DNA from: Paralithodes platypus
Lineage: Eukaryota > Arthropoda > Malacostraca > Decapoda > Lithodidae
Direction: 5' to 3'
DNA length: 64,000 bases
Assembly: GCA_032716605.1 (NCBI GenBank)
Contig: CM064505.1
Location: 47,751,762-47,815,761 of the forward strand
Part shown: in pieces, positions 54,600-63,594 of the stretch
How the letters are laid out: each line of letters opens with the position of its first letter
How positions within the stretch are numbered: position 1 is the first letter of the stretch
Position numbers and translations under genes: made by a program
Notes under the pieces: model-generated
What the model saw: only the letters and a program-made list of their open reading frames with translations
Database searches by the model: none
What the model was told of the DNA's origin: nothing

Positions 54600-55115
54600 A
54601 GAGCCTGTCATTGGTAATATTGAAAGCAGGGTTATAGGAGAATGTTAGATTTTCTTTTTAGAGTTAATACTGATAATTATTTAGTTGTTGTATATAGAGG
54701 ATATACGTTTTGTACATAAGTTAATGCCGCCCGGCATGGGGCTATGTTGGTAACCCTGGGGTCGACGGAAGGGTGCATGTATCGCTAGCCTCGCCCGCCT
54801 ACGTTTTTAGACTTTTTCAGACAAGGCCTATTGTCTTTAATATTTATCATAGAAATAGCTGATGATGTTAGGTTTTCTTGGTAGAGTTAACATTGATAGT
54901 TTCTAGGCTTTAGGTATACAAAATAACATGTTTATAGGAGTTGTAGGACTCTCATGCGTGGAGGCTAGATTGGCAATACTGGGGGTCAGCCGTGTCACGC
55001 GTCTGGTAGCCTCGTGGTTGTTAAGTTGTAGATTTGCAGACAAGGGCCTACGTCGGTTAATATGGGTAACATAGATAGCTGGTCACACTAGAATTAGTTA
55101 ATATAGGTAATACTG
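54600..55115. repeat. Diverged tandem repeat, about 222-bp unit, inside X
   Basis: Three related segments, around TTAGATTTTCTTTTTAGAGT (54645), TTAGGTTTTCTTGGTAGAGT (54866) and GAATTAGTTAATATAGGTAA (about 55090). Each is followed by TACTGATA/CATTGATAGTT. The GGTAACCCTGGGGTCGAC and GGCAATACTGGGGGTCAGC words are the matching parts of two units. Confidence 0.55.
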
Positions 55116-55259
55116 ATAGTTTCTAAATGGAAAAATATATAAGAAACAGATCTACAGAATTTATATTGGTCCTGGCTGGTGAACTTCTGTTGGTACCCTT
55201 GGTGGTCACTTTTGTTATCTGTGGGGCAAAGGTTCGTTGGCCCACGACTCTCAAAGCAG

Positions 55260-55740
55260 GAAGGAAGGACATGTGGCTTGTTTATAAAAATAGAATAATG
55301 GTAATATTTGAGAAGACGTGTACATATGTGTTTATTATAAAATAGATAAAAGAATTGATCTGTGTGTGGGACATGTTTCTTACATAATTAAATACATACA
55401 TAAATAAAACATCATAATTGTAGGTATCTTAACCTTCTTAATATTAATAATCTGGTAACTTACTAGAGCTGCTGCTAGTAGGTCGACATCAAGGGTTTAT
55501 ATCAAGACACGAAGGAAGATAATGTGATTCGTTTACTAGTTGGATAGTTGATTACTGAGAAGACGTATAAATATGTGTTGGAAAAAAATGAATAAAAGAG
55601 TTAATCTGTGGGTAAAGACATCTTTATTTTAACATCATAAGGTTAGGTATGTGAGCCTTCTTAATATTAGTAATCTGGTGGTCTACTATGGCTGGTGTTA
55701 GTAGATCGAACGTTGTAGGGGAACAGGGGTTGACTGTCTA
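55260..55740. repeat. Tandem repeat, about 246-bp unit, inside X
   Basis: GAGAAGACGTGTACATATGTG (55311) recurs as GAGAAGACGTATAAATATGTG (55557). Both are followed by AAAAGA.TTGATCTGTG-like sequence, AACATCATAA, and CCTTCTTAATATTA.TAATCTGGT. The open frame 55127-55345 that spans one unit has no domain. Confidence 0.65.
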
Positions 55741-55769
55741 GGCGTCAAGGTTGGCTGTGAGGCTTTTTG

Positions 55770-55900
55770 GTTTAGTTTATCCTCCTCTCGACGTTTTCTC
55801 TTTCGTTGTTCTGCCGTTTTCTTTGGTTTGGTGTGAGGCCTTTTGTTGTAGTTATCCTCCTCTCGACGTTTTCTCTTACGTTGTTGCTCTTCTGTTTTCT
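55770..55900. repeat. Tandem repeat, about 76-bp unit, near the right end of X
   Basis: TATCCTCCTCTCGACGTTTT occurs at about 55779 and 55854, each followed by CTCTTTCGTTGTT or CTCTTACGTTGTT. A related 22-bp word, TTTTCCTCCTCCGGGC, repeats twice at about 55929 and 55950. Copy a has a different but similarly placed segment before its right end. Confidence 0.6.
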
Positions 55901-55998
55901 TCCTTTTTCGTTTTGGGAAATAACTTTTATTTTCCTCCTCCGGGCTTCTATTTTCCTCCTCCGGGCATCTTTGTTCATTTCATTTTCTGGGTATTTTA

Positions 55999-56475
55999 AT
56001 GACAGACGAGGCAAGGTCTCCAGGAATCCTATCTTTATATTTAAAAAAAATACAGCTAGATTTTAAAATAATTATGATATTAATTTGTGGAGAAAATTCA
56101 CGAAGGAGGGAAGTGGGCCTTTTACGTAGTGTGAAACTTTTTGGGCCAGTAAATATGATGGGAAAATAAACAATATTTCTAGAGGCAGTACTAACTGAAG
56201 CTTTGTTTCCTTCCATGATTTTACTCAGGGCTTTGCCAACATATGTGTTAGTGAACTTATAAGGGAACCCATTATTGTAGAGGAGGTCGTGAAGGTAGCC
56301 TACTCCATCTCTTTATGAAATTTGAAATAATCAGAACAAATATGATAGGGTCTATAGGTGAGAGTTAGGATCAAATTACGCTTGTAAGCTATGGGAATAA
56401 ATGAGGAAAATTTTAGTAGTTAAGCCAGTGAATGTGGGTTTACGGTAGGGTGAAATTTCAAACCCTACATCTTTG
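55999..56475 (-). pseudogene. Penelope-like element, end of RT and linker
   Basis: From about 56470 on the minus strand: YRKPTFTGL, then YKRNLILTLTYRPYHICSDY (RT thumb region), a frameshift, YLHDLLYNNGFPYKFTNTYV, then an open frame from 56216: FTGPKSFTLRKRPTSLLREF, SPQINIIIILKSS, FKYKDRIPGDLASSV. These are the conserved blocks between RT and GIY-YIG in Penelope-like elements. The frame is cut at the ATGAC target duplication by element X and resumes at 49271. The RT core and the 5' parts are absent. Confidence 0.85.
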
Positions 56476-57235
56476 CGCGTGATATTAACCCGGGAGCTGC
56501 GGGGAGACTCTTAAGAGTTCCCCCGGCGGACTGCGGGGAGACTCTTAAGAGTCAGAGAAAAAAAAAATCAACTTTTGACATCGAAAAAAAAAAAAAAAAT
56601 TTACTTTTTTTTTTTTTTTTTGGCCCCTGGGCCATGCAAAATCTCAGTCCTCTACCTCCCCTCCTTCCCCACTTTCCTCCTCTCCTTCAGTTATCACCTA
56701 TTTTCCCTGTTATTCCCTTATTCTGAGGTATATTTTCGTGCTAACATTAGAAATCCGATTGGAGGGTGTGGTCATCACTGATAGCAAGCGAGTGCAAGAG
56801 AGAGAGAGAGAGTATCGATCGACTGTGTCTCAGTGGCCTTGGGGGAAATTGGCGGGAAAGCAGATTGCCTCACCCATACATTATACAACTCGCGGGCTAT
56901 ATCTCCGATTTTGACCATCCAAACGCTGTTTTCACTCGTTTTATTGTTGTTTCAGGTTAATACCTTTATAATCAACCCATAATAGGCGCATATGGATAAG
57001 TATTAATGCTATTAATGGCACAATGAATATTTTAGTGACGGAAACACCTCAAATACGTCAGCACAGGGGACGTTTCCAATTACCCCCATGCGCACTTCAG
57101 AGGTTAATGTCTAAAAACGAAACCATCCCATTTACTTTGGTTTCCGAGGTGAACTTAATGTTGCGGTGTTTCTCATTCAAATAATTGAAAAACAGGGGAA
57201 CATGATCACTTGATCGAAAAACAAGAAACGTATCA
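56476..57235. other. Intergenic DNA with a 33-bp repeat and homopolymer runs
   Basis: GCGGGGAGACTCTTAAGAGT occurs twice (about 56499 and 56533). A-runs at 56560-56600 and a T-run at 56604-56621 follow. GGCCCCTGGGCC at about 56622 is a palindrome. (GA)n at about 56796-56811. No gene. Confidence 0.45.
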
Positions 57236-57364
57236 CAATGACCCCAATGGAAATACGCCTAACGGCCTTATTGGGCTATCCTTAGTTGGAATTATGCAAG
57301 GCTGGTACATGTCATATTTGTAACATACTATGTGGTACCAACTCTGTAAATTGCTAACTGAATA

Positions 57365-57405
<41 letters not shown>
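57236..57405 (+). mobile_element. LINE 3' UTR with (ATT)n tail, copy 2
   Basis: Nearly identical to 24300-24463: ACCCCAATGGAAATACGCCT, GGCTATCCTTAGTTGGAATT, TGTGGTACCAACTCTGTAAA, then (ATT)n to about 57405. No coding part is left, so the copy was cut within its 3' UTR. The pair defines the 3' end of this CR1/L2-like family. Confidence 0.85.
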
Positions 57406-57589
57406 CTATATAGCGACAATAAAACAAAGGTTTAAAATCCAAGGGACAATCATTAAGCTATTGGGATTCGTAATGACATAAAAATAAATTGGCAAGAGAG
57501 CATCCTAAAGGGGAACCCATTCCTACGCCGTTTTATAGTACGCTTAATTACTACAGTCCTGTCCCTCTTGACCGTTCTATATTAAACCA
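57406..57589. other. Spacer, no gene seen
   Basis: Short unique-looking stretch between two LINE insertions. Confidence 0.4.
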
Positions 57590-59962
57590 TTTAAGAGGGT
57601 GAGGTGTACCGTCAGAGGTGAATGGGAATGGTAGTGCACTTGTGGACATATGTGTGGGGAGGAGGCTGTGGATAGCCAACACTTTCTTCCGACAGAGAAT
57701 GATACACAGGTACACATGGAAAGTGGTGTGGAATAAGAAGGATGAGACAGTGGTGGAACGAAAGGCACTGATTGATTGTATATGTGTGGATGAACGAATG
57801 AAGAAATCTGTGCTGGATGCTAGGGTGTATAGGGGTATTGGAGGGGTATGTCTGACCATTATATAGTAGTAGCTAAAATTAGGATACAAAAGAAGTGGGT
57901 GAGGAGAGCTGGAGGGAAGCGAGAGGAAGGTGGAATGGTGAGGACGGTGGAGAGCTTGCAGGAGGAGGAAATAAGGAAGAGTTCAGGAGAACAGTAGAAA
58001 GACAATTAGGTAGGTTTGACTTGGAAAGTATTGAGGAAGTGGAGGAGATGAGCAAAGTGTTTAAGGAAGAGATCTGTGCAGCATGTGAGGATGTGTGTGA
58101 AGTAAGGAGAAGAGGGAGGGGAGTGAAGGGTACAGTATGGTGGACAGAAGAGGTAAAAATAGCTGTATAGCGTATAGAGAGTGGTTGGGTAGTAAAGGGA
58201 ATGAAGATTAATTTTGGAGAGACATAAACGAGCAACGTACTTGGAGAAAAAGAGAGTGGTAAAGAGAGTAGTGAAGGAAAGTAAGAGAACAGTAGATGAG
58301 GAATTTGGAAGGAATCTGAGTGGAAAATGGAGGGAGTGTAAGAAACTGTTCTGGAAAGTAGTCAAGAAAGTTAGGGAAGGTAGCAAGGGAAACAGTAAGG
58401 GTGTGAAAGATAAGAATGGGCGAGTGCTAGCTGAAAAGCAAGAGAGAGCCGAAAGATGGAGGGAGTACTTCAACGAATTGCTGAATGTAAGGAATGAAGC
58501 GCCATCAAACATATTTGGATGGGGTATGGGAGGGAGAAGAAGAGAAGTATTAGAGGAGGAGGTGGGGATCAGGAGGTCAGATATGTGTGAAGCCATGCAA
58601 AGAGTGAAGTTGGGGAAAGCACCAGGAATAGATGGAGTGTGTGGGGAAATGCTGAGGTATGGTGGTGAGATAGTGATCGAATGAGTATGGAAAATGTGCA
58701 AACTAGCACGGGAGAAGGGGAGTGCACCTGATGACTGGAAGACAGGCATAATAGTCCCCCTATATAAGGGTAAAGAGGAAAGAGGAGGGTCTGGTAACCA
58801 CCTAGGAATATGTCTTCTAAGCATAGTAGGGAAGGTGTACAGTAGGGTAGTGATTGAGAGTGAGAGTGAGAACGGAGAAATGGATAGGTGATGAGCAGGG
58901 CGGATTTAGGAAGGGGAGAGGATGTGTAGATCAGATTTTTACCCTGAAATGTTTTGTGGAGAAATATCTGGAGAAGCAACAAAATCTGTATGTTGCCTTT
59001 ATGGACTTGGAGAAGGCCTATGACAGAGTGGATAGAGAAGGTATGTGGAAAGTACTTATAATATATGGAGTAGATGTCAAGTTGCTGAAAGCAGTGAAGA
59101 GCATGTATGAGGGTGCAAAGGTGGCAGTACGTGTGGAGAGTGAGCAGAGCGAGTTCTATGATCTGAATGTTGGGTTGAAACAGGGGTGTGTGATGTCCCT
59201 GTGGTTGTTTACTGTATATATGGATGGAATCATGAAATAAATAAAAGGAAGAGCAGTGGATGTTGGTGTATCGCTGATAAGGGAGTGAAATAAGTGGAAG
59301 CTACCTGTACTTCTGTTTGCTGATGATACGGTTCTGATGGGTAATAATGAATGGGAGTTGCAGGGTCTGGTAAATGAGTTTGGAACAGTGTGTGAAGAAA
59401 GGAATCTGAAGGTAAATGCGGGGAAGAGTAAGGTTATGGTCTTCAAAAGGGGTGATGCCACAGAGTGTGAGGTGAAATTGAACGGTCAAGCTATGGAGAT
59501 TGTCAGCTCATTTAAGTATCTGGGCAGTGTGCTGAGTATAGATTGGAGTATGGATGAAGAAGTGCGGGAGAGGGTGCAACAGGGGAAGAGGGTTGTAGGA
59601 ATGCTGAAAGCAGTAACAAGAAATAGGGTGGTCAGTATGGAAGTGAAGAAGTCCTTGCATGACAGTGTGGTAATCCCGACACTGACTTATGGAAGTGAAG
59701 CATGGACGTTGGGGGAGAAACTCAGACCAAGAGTGAGAGGGATGGAAATAAGTTACTTGAGAAGTGCCTGTGGAGTTACATGGAGGGATAGACAGACGAA
59801 TGAGGAAGTAAGAAGGAGGTGTACACCGGTGTGGAGGTAGATGTGCTGGAAGTGTAAAAAGGAACACCTTGAGATGGTTCGGCCATAATTATGGAACGTA
59901 TGGGAAGCGAGAGAATGACTAAGAGGGTGTACGAGAGCGAGGTGGAATGACAGAGAGGGAGA
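57590..59962 (+). pseudogene. RTE-like LINE: partial endonuclease and RT, many breaks
   Basis: The 5' end is within the endonuclease: VNGNGSALVDICVGRRLWIA, NTFFRQRMIHRYTW, LIDCICVDERMKKSVLDARV, YRGIGGVxSDHYIVVAK. A charged linker follows. The RT reads LGKAPGIDGVCGEMLRYGGE, GDEQGGFRKGRGCVDQIF, AFMDLEKAYDRVDREG, VGLKQGCVMSLWLFTVYMDG, and LLFADDTVLMGN as active site, with EERNLKVNAGKSKVMVF and SSFKYLGSVLSIDWSMDE behind. The C-terminus (ISYLRSACGVTWRDRQTNEEV, then NTLRWFGH) is in other frames. At least six stops or shifts. RTE-like by motif style; not active. Confidence 0.8.
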
Positions 59963-59963
59963 T

Positions 59964-60833
59964 GTAAACCTAAATTCCATTTGTATGAACAAATTATAGA
60001 AGAAGTAAGTAAAGTAAAGTATCTAGGACACTATATTTCAAGTGATCGCTCAGATGATGAGGATATGGGTCGTCAGCGAAGGCAACTTTACATGCAGAAA
60101 AATTCAATATTAAGAAAATTTCATATGTGCACATGGGATACAAAAATAACATTGTTCAACTCCTACTGCTCACCAATGTACACAGCACAACTATGGTGGA
60201 ACTATAAGAAAATGACAGTAAATAGACTAAGTATCTCATATCACAATATCATGAAAATGTTTCTGGGGCTCTCAAAATATGAGAGTACAAGTACGCTATG
60301 TGCCTATATGAACTTACACTGTTACCAATCACTCATTAGAAAGCTAACATATAAATTCATTCAGCGCCTTAACACTTCTGAGAACAGTATCATTAAAATG
60401 CTACAAACTCCCAGCATAGTGTACACCTCTAGGATTCAGGCACACTGGAGGAGGTTACTCTATATTTAACCTTAAGTAATGTATTCAGGTCTGCTACTCT
60501 ACAGAATTAGCATACCGGTACTGAACCTCATAGTGCAGAACAGTACCGGTATTCCTATACTGTACTGTAGCAATATACTGTACCGGAAGCTAAATTATGT
60601 GAGGTATGGTACTGTACACAATTAGAACAGTGGTTTTGGTAACACAGTAGTTTGATGACCACTGTTTTTGGTTGAGGCAGTGCTGTGAACTACATGAAAG
60701 CAAGCTGGGTGTTATTTAATTTATTTTTATTTTATGTAGCCTAGGTACAGTAGCCTATATATATTTATGTTACTGTAAGGTATAAATGGACCCCAGTATG
60801 GTCCCTTCTGTACTGTGTGAGTCTGAAATAAAG

Positions 60834-60877
<44 letters not shown>
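59964..60877 (+). pseudogene. 3' end of another RTE-like LINE with (ATT)n tail
   Basis: The open frame to 60467 (entered without a start at about 59970) reads KVKYLGHYISSDRSDDEDMG, RQRRQLYMQKNSILRKFHMC, LFNSYCSPMYTAQLWWNYKK and IMKMFLGLSKYESTSTLCAY: the thumb and C-terminal part of a LINE ORF2 that is widespread in marine invertebrates. A 370-base 3' UTR with several TACCGGTACTGTAC-type words follows. It ends GAGTCTGAAATAAAGC and (ATT)n at 60837-60875. RT motifs are missing because of 5' truncation. Confidence 0.8.
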
Positions 60878-61346
60878 GGATGAAGGCGGTTGGGAGGAAG
60901 GGCGTCGACTGACTGGGGACAGAGGTGCATGGGGGCGTTTCGTTCGTGGCCACCACTTCGGGGATCACGGTGTCAGGCAATAGATAGATAGTTAGAGAAG
61001 TCTGTGTAACTTCGGTGACTTTTTTTTATATGTAGAAATCTCTTTACTCGCTCCTTTGATACTGTATTTCATTTGGTAGCTGTTCCCTTTTTTTTTTTGT
61101 CTGTGAATCCTAGTGAACTCAGAATTTTGCCCGTCATTTTATTATTGCCTACATGTTTGTAAATATTGTGTTCATTTCTGTTTTTAGACCTGATGATGGA
61201 TGCAGAGAATCCGAAACTTATTAAATCAAAACACCTCCCAAGATGTTTTTCATAACCCTGGTCCTACTGTTCCTATGTAGACTGCGCTTTCCATGCAGCC
61301 AGTCAATATCGCATATATGTATATATATATATATATATATATAAAT
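60878..61346. other. Intergenic DNA, possible Penelope-like 3' UTR and (TA)n
   Basis: No ORF. At about 61190 ACCTGATGATGGATGCAGAG runs into AATCCGAAACTTATTAAATC, the style of sequence found behind Penelope-like coding regions, but without the coding part the call is weak. (TA)n at 61313-61342. Confidence 0.35.
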
Positions 61347-62060
61347 TGTTATACCAGGTTTTTACTAGGTTTGTATTGACTATATAGGTAAGTTCTTAAT
61401 CGACTGGAGAAGATGAGAACACAAAAGAACACAAGCACGCAGGTAATAGAGGTTAACACAGACTACACACATAGATTATTCTTATTCACACAAATCATAT
61501 AGGTAGAGGTGCAATGTTACATAAGACATGGATAGGTTATATATAACAGCACCTTCGAGGATCCTCTAGGTGTCTCAAGGGGAAGATAAAGGCAGGTTCC
61601 GACGCTCTCTGCAGACGTGGCTGCCTGGTATTCCCTACGATGTCCTGGTCCGTGGTGGTGGTCCTGTCGTGTGACAGTGACAGAAGGCAGGGGAAGACTT
61701 CCTTGTAGATCTCCTGAAGACTGTAGATGTTAGGGTCTTACATGAAAACGAGCCATTTCACCAGTGTCTTACACTCTCGTATCATGGGATTAAAGTAAGG
61801 AGCGTGTCTTACACTCTCTCTTACAATCCAGACCTAGACTTCTATGGGAGTCTTTGGAGGAACTTATATGTTGGAATTTTGGGATTTTACGGGTACGAGC
61901 CGTTACACCAGTGTCTTACACTCTTGTATCATAAGGACTAAGTAGGGAATTGTTTCACCAGTGTCTTACACCCTCCACTACTAAAGTCCTGACTTAAAGG
62001 GAAGCCGTTTCACCAGTGTCTTACGCTCTTCCAACCAAGTCTTACTGAGGGGGTAGGCTT
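61347..62060. mobile_element. Element X copy c: left end and part of the interior
   Basis: Begins TGTTATACCAGG, then TTTTTACTAGG (61347), and continues with AAGTTCTTAATCGACTGG, which matches GAGTTCTGAATGACTGGG in copy a and GAGTTCTTTCGAGACTGGG in copy b at the same offset. The interior has a five-fold motif CACCAGTGTCTTACACTCT (about 61763, 61804, 61907, 61955, 62011). No right end (TTTTA plus repeated TAAAT) was found before the LINE fragment at 62068, so it is truncated or rearranged. Confidence 0.55.
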
Positions 62061-62286
62061 ACTACAACTAAAGCACGTGGGGAATTTTGTCAAAGGCCTT
62101 TTGAAAATCAAGGTATATAATATCTACAGCTTTACTCTCATCATATATGTTGATGATATCGGGGAAGAAGTCTAAGAGGTTTGTTAAGCAGGAGCTTTTA
62201 TTACGAAAACCGTGTTGAGTATCTTTAAGTATGTTGTTTTCCTCTAAGTGATTTACGAGTTTGTCTCTTATGAGTGTTTCTAGCAT
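62061..62286 (-). pseudogene. LINE reverse transcriptase fragment
   Basis: Reads LETLIRDKLVNHLEENNILK, DTQHGFRNKSSCLTNLLDFF and VDIIYLDFQKAFDKIPHVL on the minus strand: the RT blocks from the fingers to the first catalytic Asp of a CR1/L2-like LINE. Both sides are cut. Only 72 residues remain, in one open frame. Confidence 0.75.
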
Positions 62287-62750
62287 TTAGCATACAGAGG
62301 AATGGATAATCCTGAAGGATTATGGTCTGGCAGATACTAAGTGTTTTATCTGTGAAGAAATCAGAGCGAGAAAGGTGTTGCGAAAATGTTCCGGCTGTTC
62401 TAGACCCTTATAAGTTGTGTTAAGTTGACCAAGATGACTTCAGGGGAACAACTGAACTGGAAATGTCAGTTATGCCCAGGACTCACTGCAGGGCCAACCA
62501 GGGCAACGCCGGACGCCGACTTGACTCAACTTGTGACCAAATGAGTCCTTGCCCGGGTACCGAAAGGAGCCAGAATCCAAGTGGCGGAGGACCTTACAAT
62601 CATCATAGGGCAGGCCCTAGAGCTCAAGACATCGCATGGTCACGGCTCCTTGGTTTCTCTTATGGGGCCTTCCGAAAACCACCTAGAACCAACATACAAG
62701 ACCATCTTCAGGTTTTACTAGCCACCAGAGTGAAACGTCAAGTAGCACAG

Positions 62751-62751
<1 letters not shown>
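62287..62751 (+). pseudogene. Zinc-finger LINE, N-terminal region (interrupted)
   Basis: In one frame (from about 62455) the DNA reads WKCQLCPGLTAGPTRATPDA, then after a stop VLARVPKGARIQVAEDLTII, and, across a frame change, WSRLLGFSYGAFRKPPR. The order (Cys pair, then RVPKGAR, then a W..L..F..... +PPR block) matches the stretch before the RT in a LINE group with an N-terminal C2H2 finger. The continuation of the same protein (from the KL.DGD-like block on) is at 63595-64000, so the DNA between is inserted. Confidence 0.5.
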
Positions 62752-62787
<36 letters not shown>

Positions 62788-63084
62788 GACAATGAACGGA
62801 GGAAGGAAAAACACAGATAAAACAAAAAGGTCCATGTGCCTAAAGGCATCCTCCATTCATAAAATGTTTGTAACAACTGGATTTAAACATTTGTAGATTG
62901 TAAGTTTGTGGAAAGCAATTCGAGGGAAGTGAATTCCAAAGAGTAGTAGCTCTGGGGATAAATGAATTCTGATAAGCAGAAGTTCTGCATTGTGGAGGAG
63001 AAAGTGTAAATTCATGGGCGCTCTCAGCTGCCCTAGTTCTACGGGGAAAGATGTGGAGAGGCGGCACAATTGAAGCAAGTTCAA
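62752..63084 (-). mobile_element. Jockey-like LINE 3' fragment, minus strand
   Basis: Starts with a T-run (62757-62783, the poly(A) on this strand) and the same 3' UTR as at 26704. The coding part reads ELASIVPPLHIFPRRTRAAE, SAHEFTLSPPQCRTSAYQNS and FIPRATTLWNSLPSNCFPQT, ending NGGCL. The last section is complete here and deleted in the plus-strand copy at 26640. Homology stops at about 63084: a 5'-truncated insertion of about 330 bp. Confidence 0.88.
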
Positions 63085-63104
63085 GAGGCAAACAGGCTGG
63101 TAGG

Positions 63105-63300
63105 GGAGATGTGGCGGAGTGGTCTTGCCACTGGACTGGTAATCCAATGGACCCGGGTTCGAATCCCAATATGTCAATGGGAAGATATTATTGGGATGGA
63201 ATTTATGCTGTACCTAGTATCAGTGCATTACCACAGCACACCGAAATGCCAAAAAAATACCCTCATTGTTCCCTGATTAAATAGCATTGTATGAATATTC
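63105..63300 (+). ncRNA. tRNA-derived SINE-like unit 1
   Basis: TGGCGGAGTGG (63112-63122) matches the Pol III A-box, and GGTTCGAATCC (63156-63166) is a perfect B-box. Stems of the T-arm pair only in part and the acceptor arm does not close, so it is a SINE head rather than a working tRNA. The body continues with GAATTTATGCTGTACCTAGT and ends near 63290 without a clear tail. Confidence 0.6.
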
Positions 63301-63321
63301 CCATATTCAAAAATATGCTAC

Positions 63322-63594
63322 AGGGGGGCAATGCCTAGTGAGTTAATTGCTCAATAGGTGGCGTTCTGGGAGTGAGGGTCCGAGCCTGGGGGATGAGACT
63401 GTGAAGCACAGAGGCGGAGCAGCTTCAGAGATGGAGTTGCTTCGAGCCGTGAAGCTTCGTATGTCTCACTCCCTAGACTGGAGCAAGACCTCATAGGGCC
63501 TCTCCGTGTTCAGCGGTAGAGTGTAAAGGCTATCAGCCTATGCCCGAGAGGGAGTAGGCCTAGTTGGAATATAGAAAAAAAAAAAAAAAAAAAA
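63322..63594 (+). ncRNA. tRNA-derived SINE-like unit 2 with poly(A)
   Basis: TGCCTAGTGAG (63332-63342) is an A-box-like word and GGTCCGAGCCT (63377-63387) matches the B-box at 8 of 11 positions. The body runs to an A-run (63572-63593), after which the zinc-finger LINE resumes at once. Weaker Pol III signals than unit 1, but the tail and the clean junction support a retroposed unit. Confidence 0.45.

Larger units (their letters stand above)
49272..55998. mobile_element. Element X copy b, carrying a nested TIR transposon
   Basis: Begins TGTTATGCCCTG, then ATTTTATTCAGG (49272), and ends TTTTCTGGGTATTTTA (55998). Target duplication ATGAC at 49267-49271 and 55999-56003. Removing the insertion restores the Penelope-like reading SSVI-NQYMCYSC, so both ends are exact. 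Without the nested transposon (49836-52811) it measures about 3.75 kb. The ends match copy a (TGTTATGCCCTG; TTTTA end) and the left end at 61347. No coding domain. The interior is built of tandem repeats (200, 222, 246 and 76 bp) and a run of hairpins (53550-54325). Confidence 0.75.

Noticed and set aside
54720..55020. Phage-like or bacterial gene cluster in element X
   Set aside because: No ribosome-binding sites, no operon spacing, and no domain in any frame.
55772..56014. Basic protein encoded on the minus strand near the right end of X
   Set aside because: It is a product of the 76-bp and 22-bp tandem repeats and crosses the X/Penelope junction.
63105..63180. Functional tRNA gene
   Set aside because: A and B boxes are present, but the T-stem and the acceptor stem do not pair over their length.
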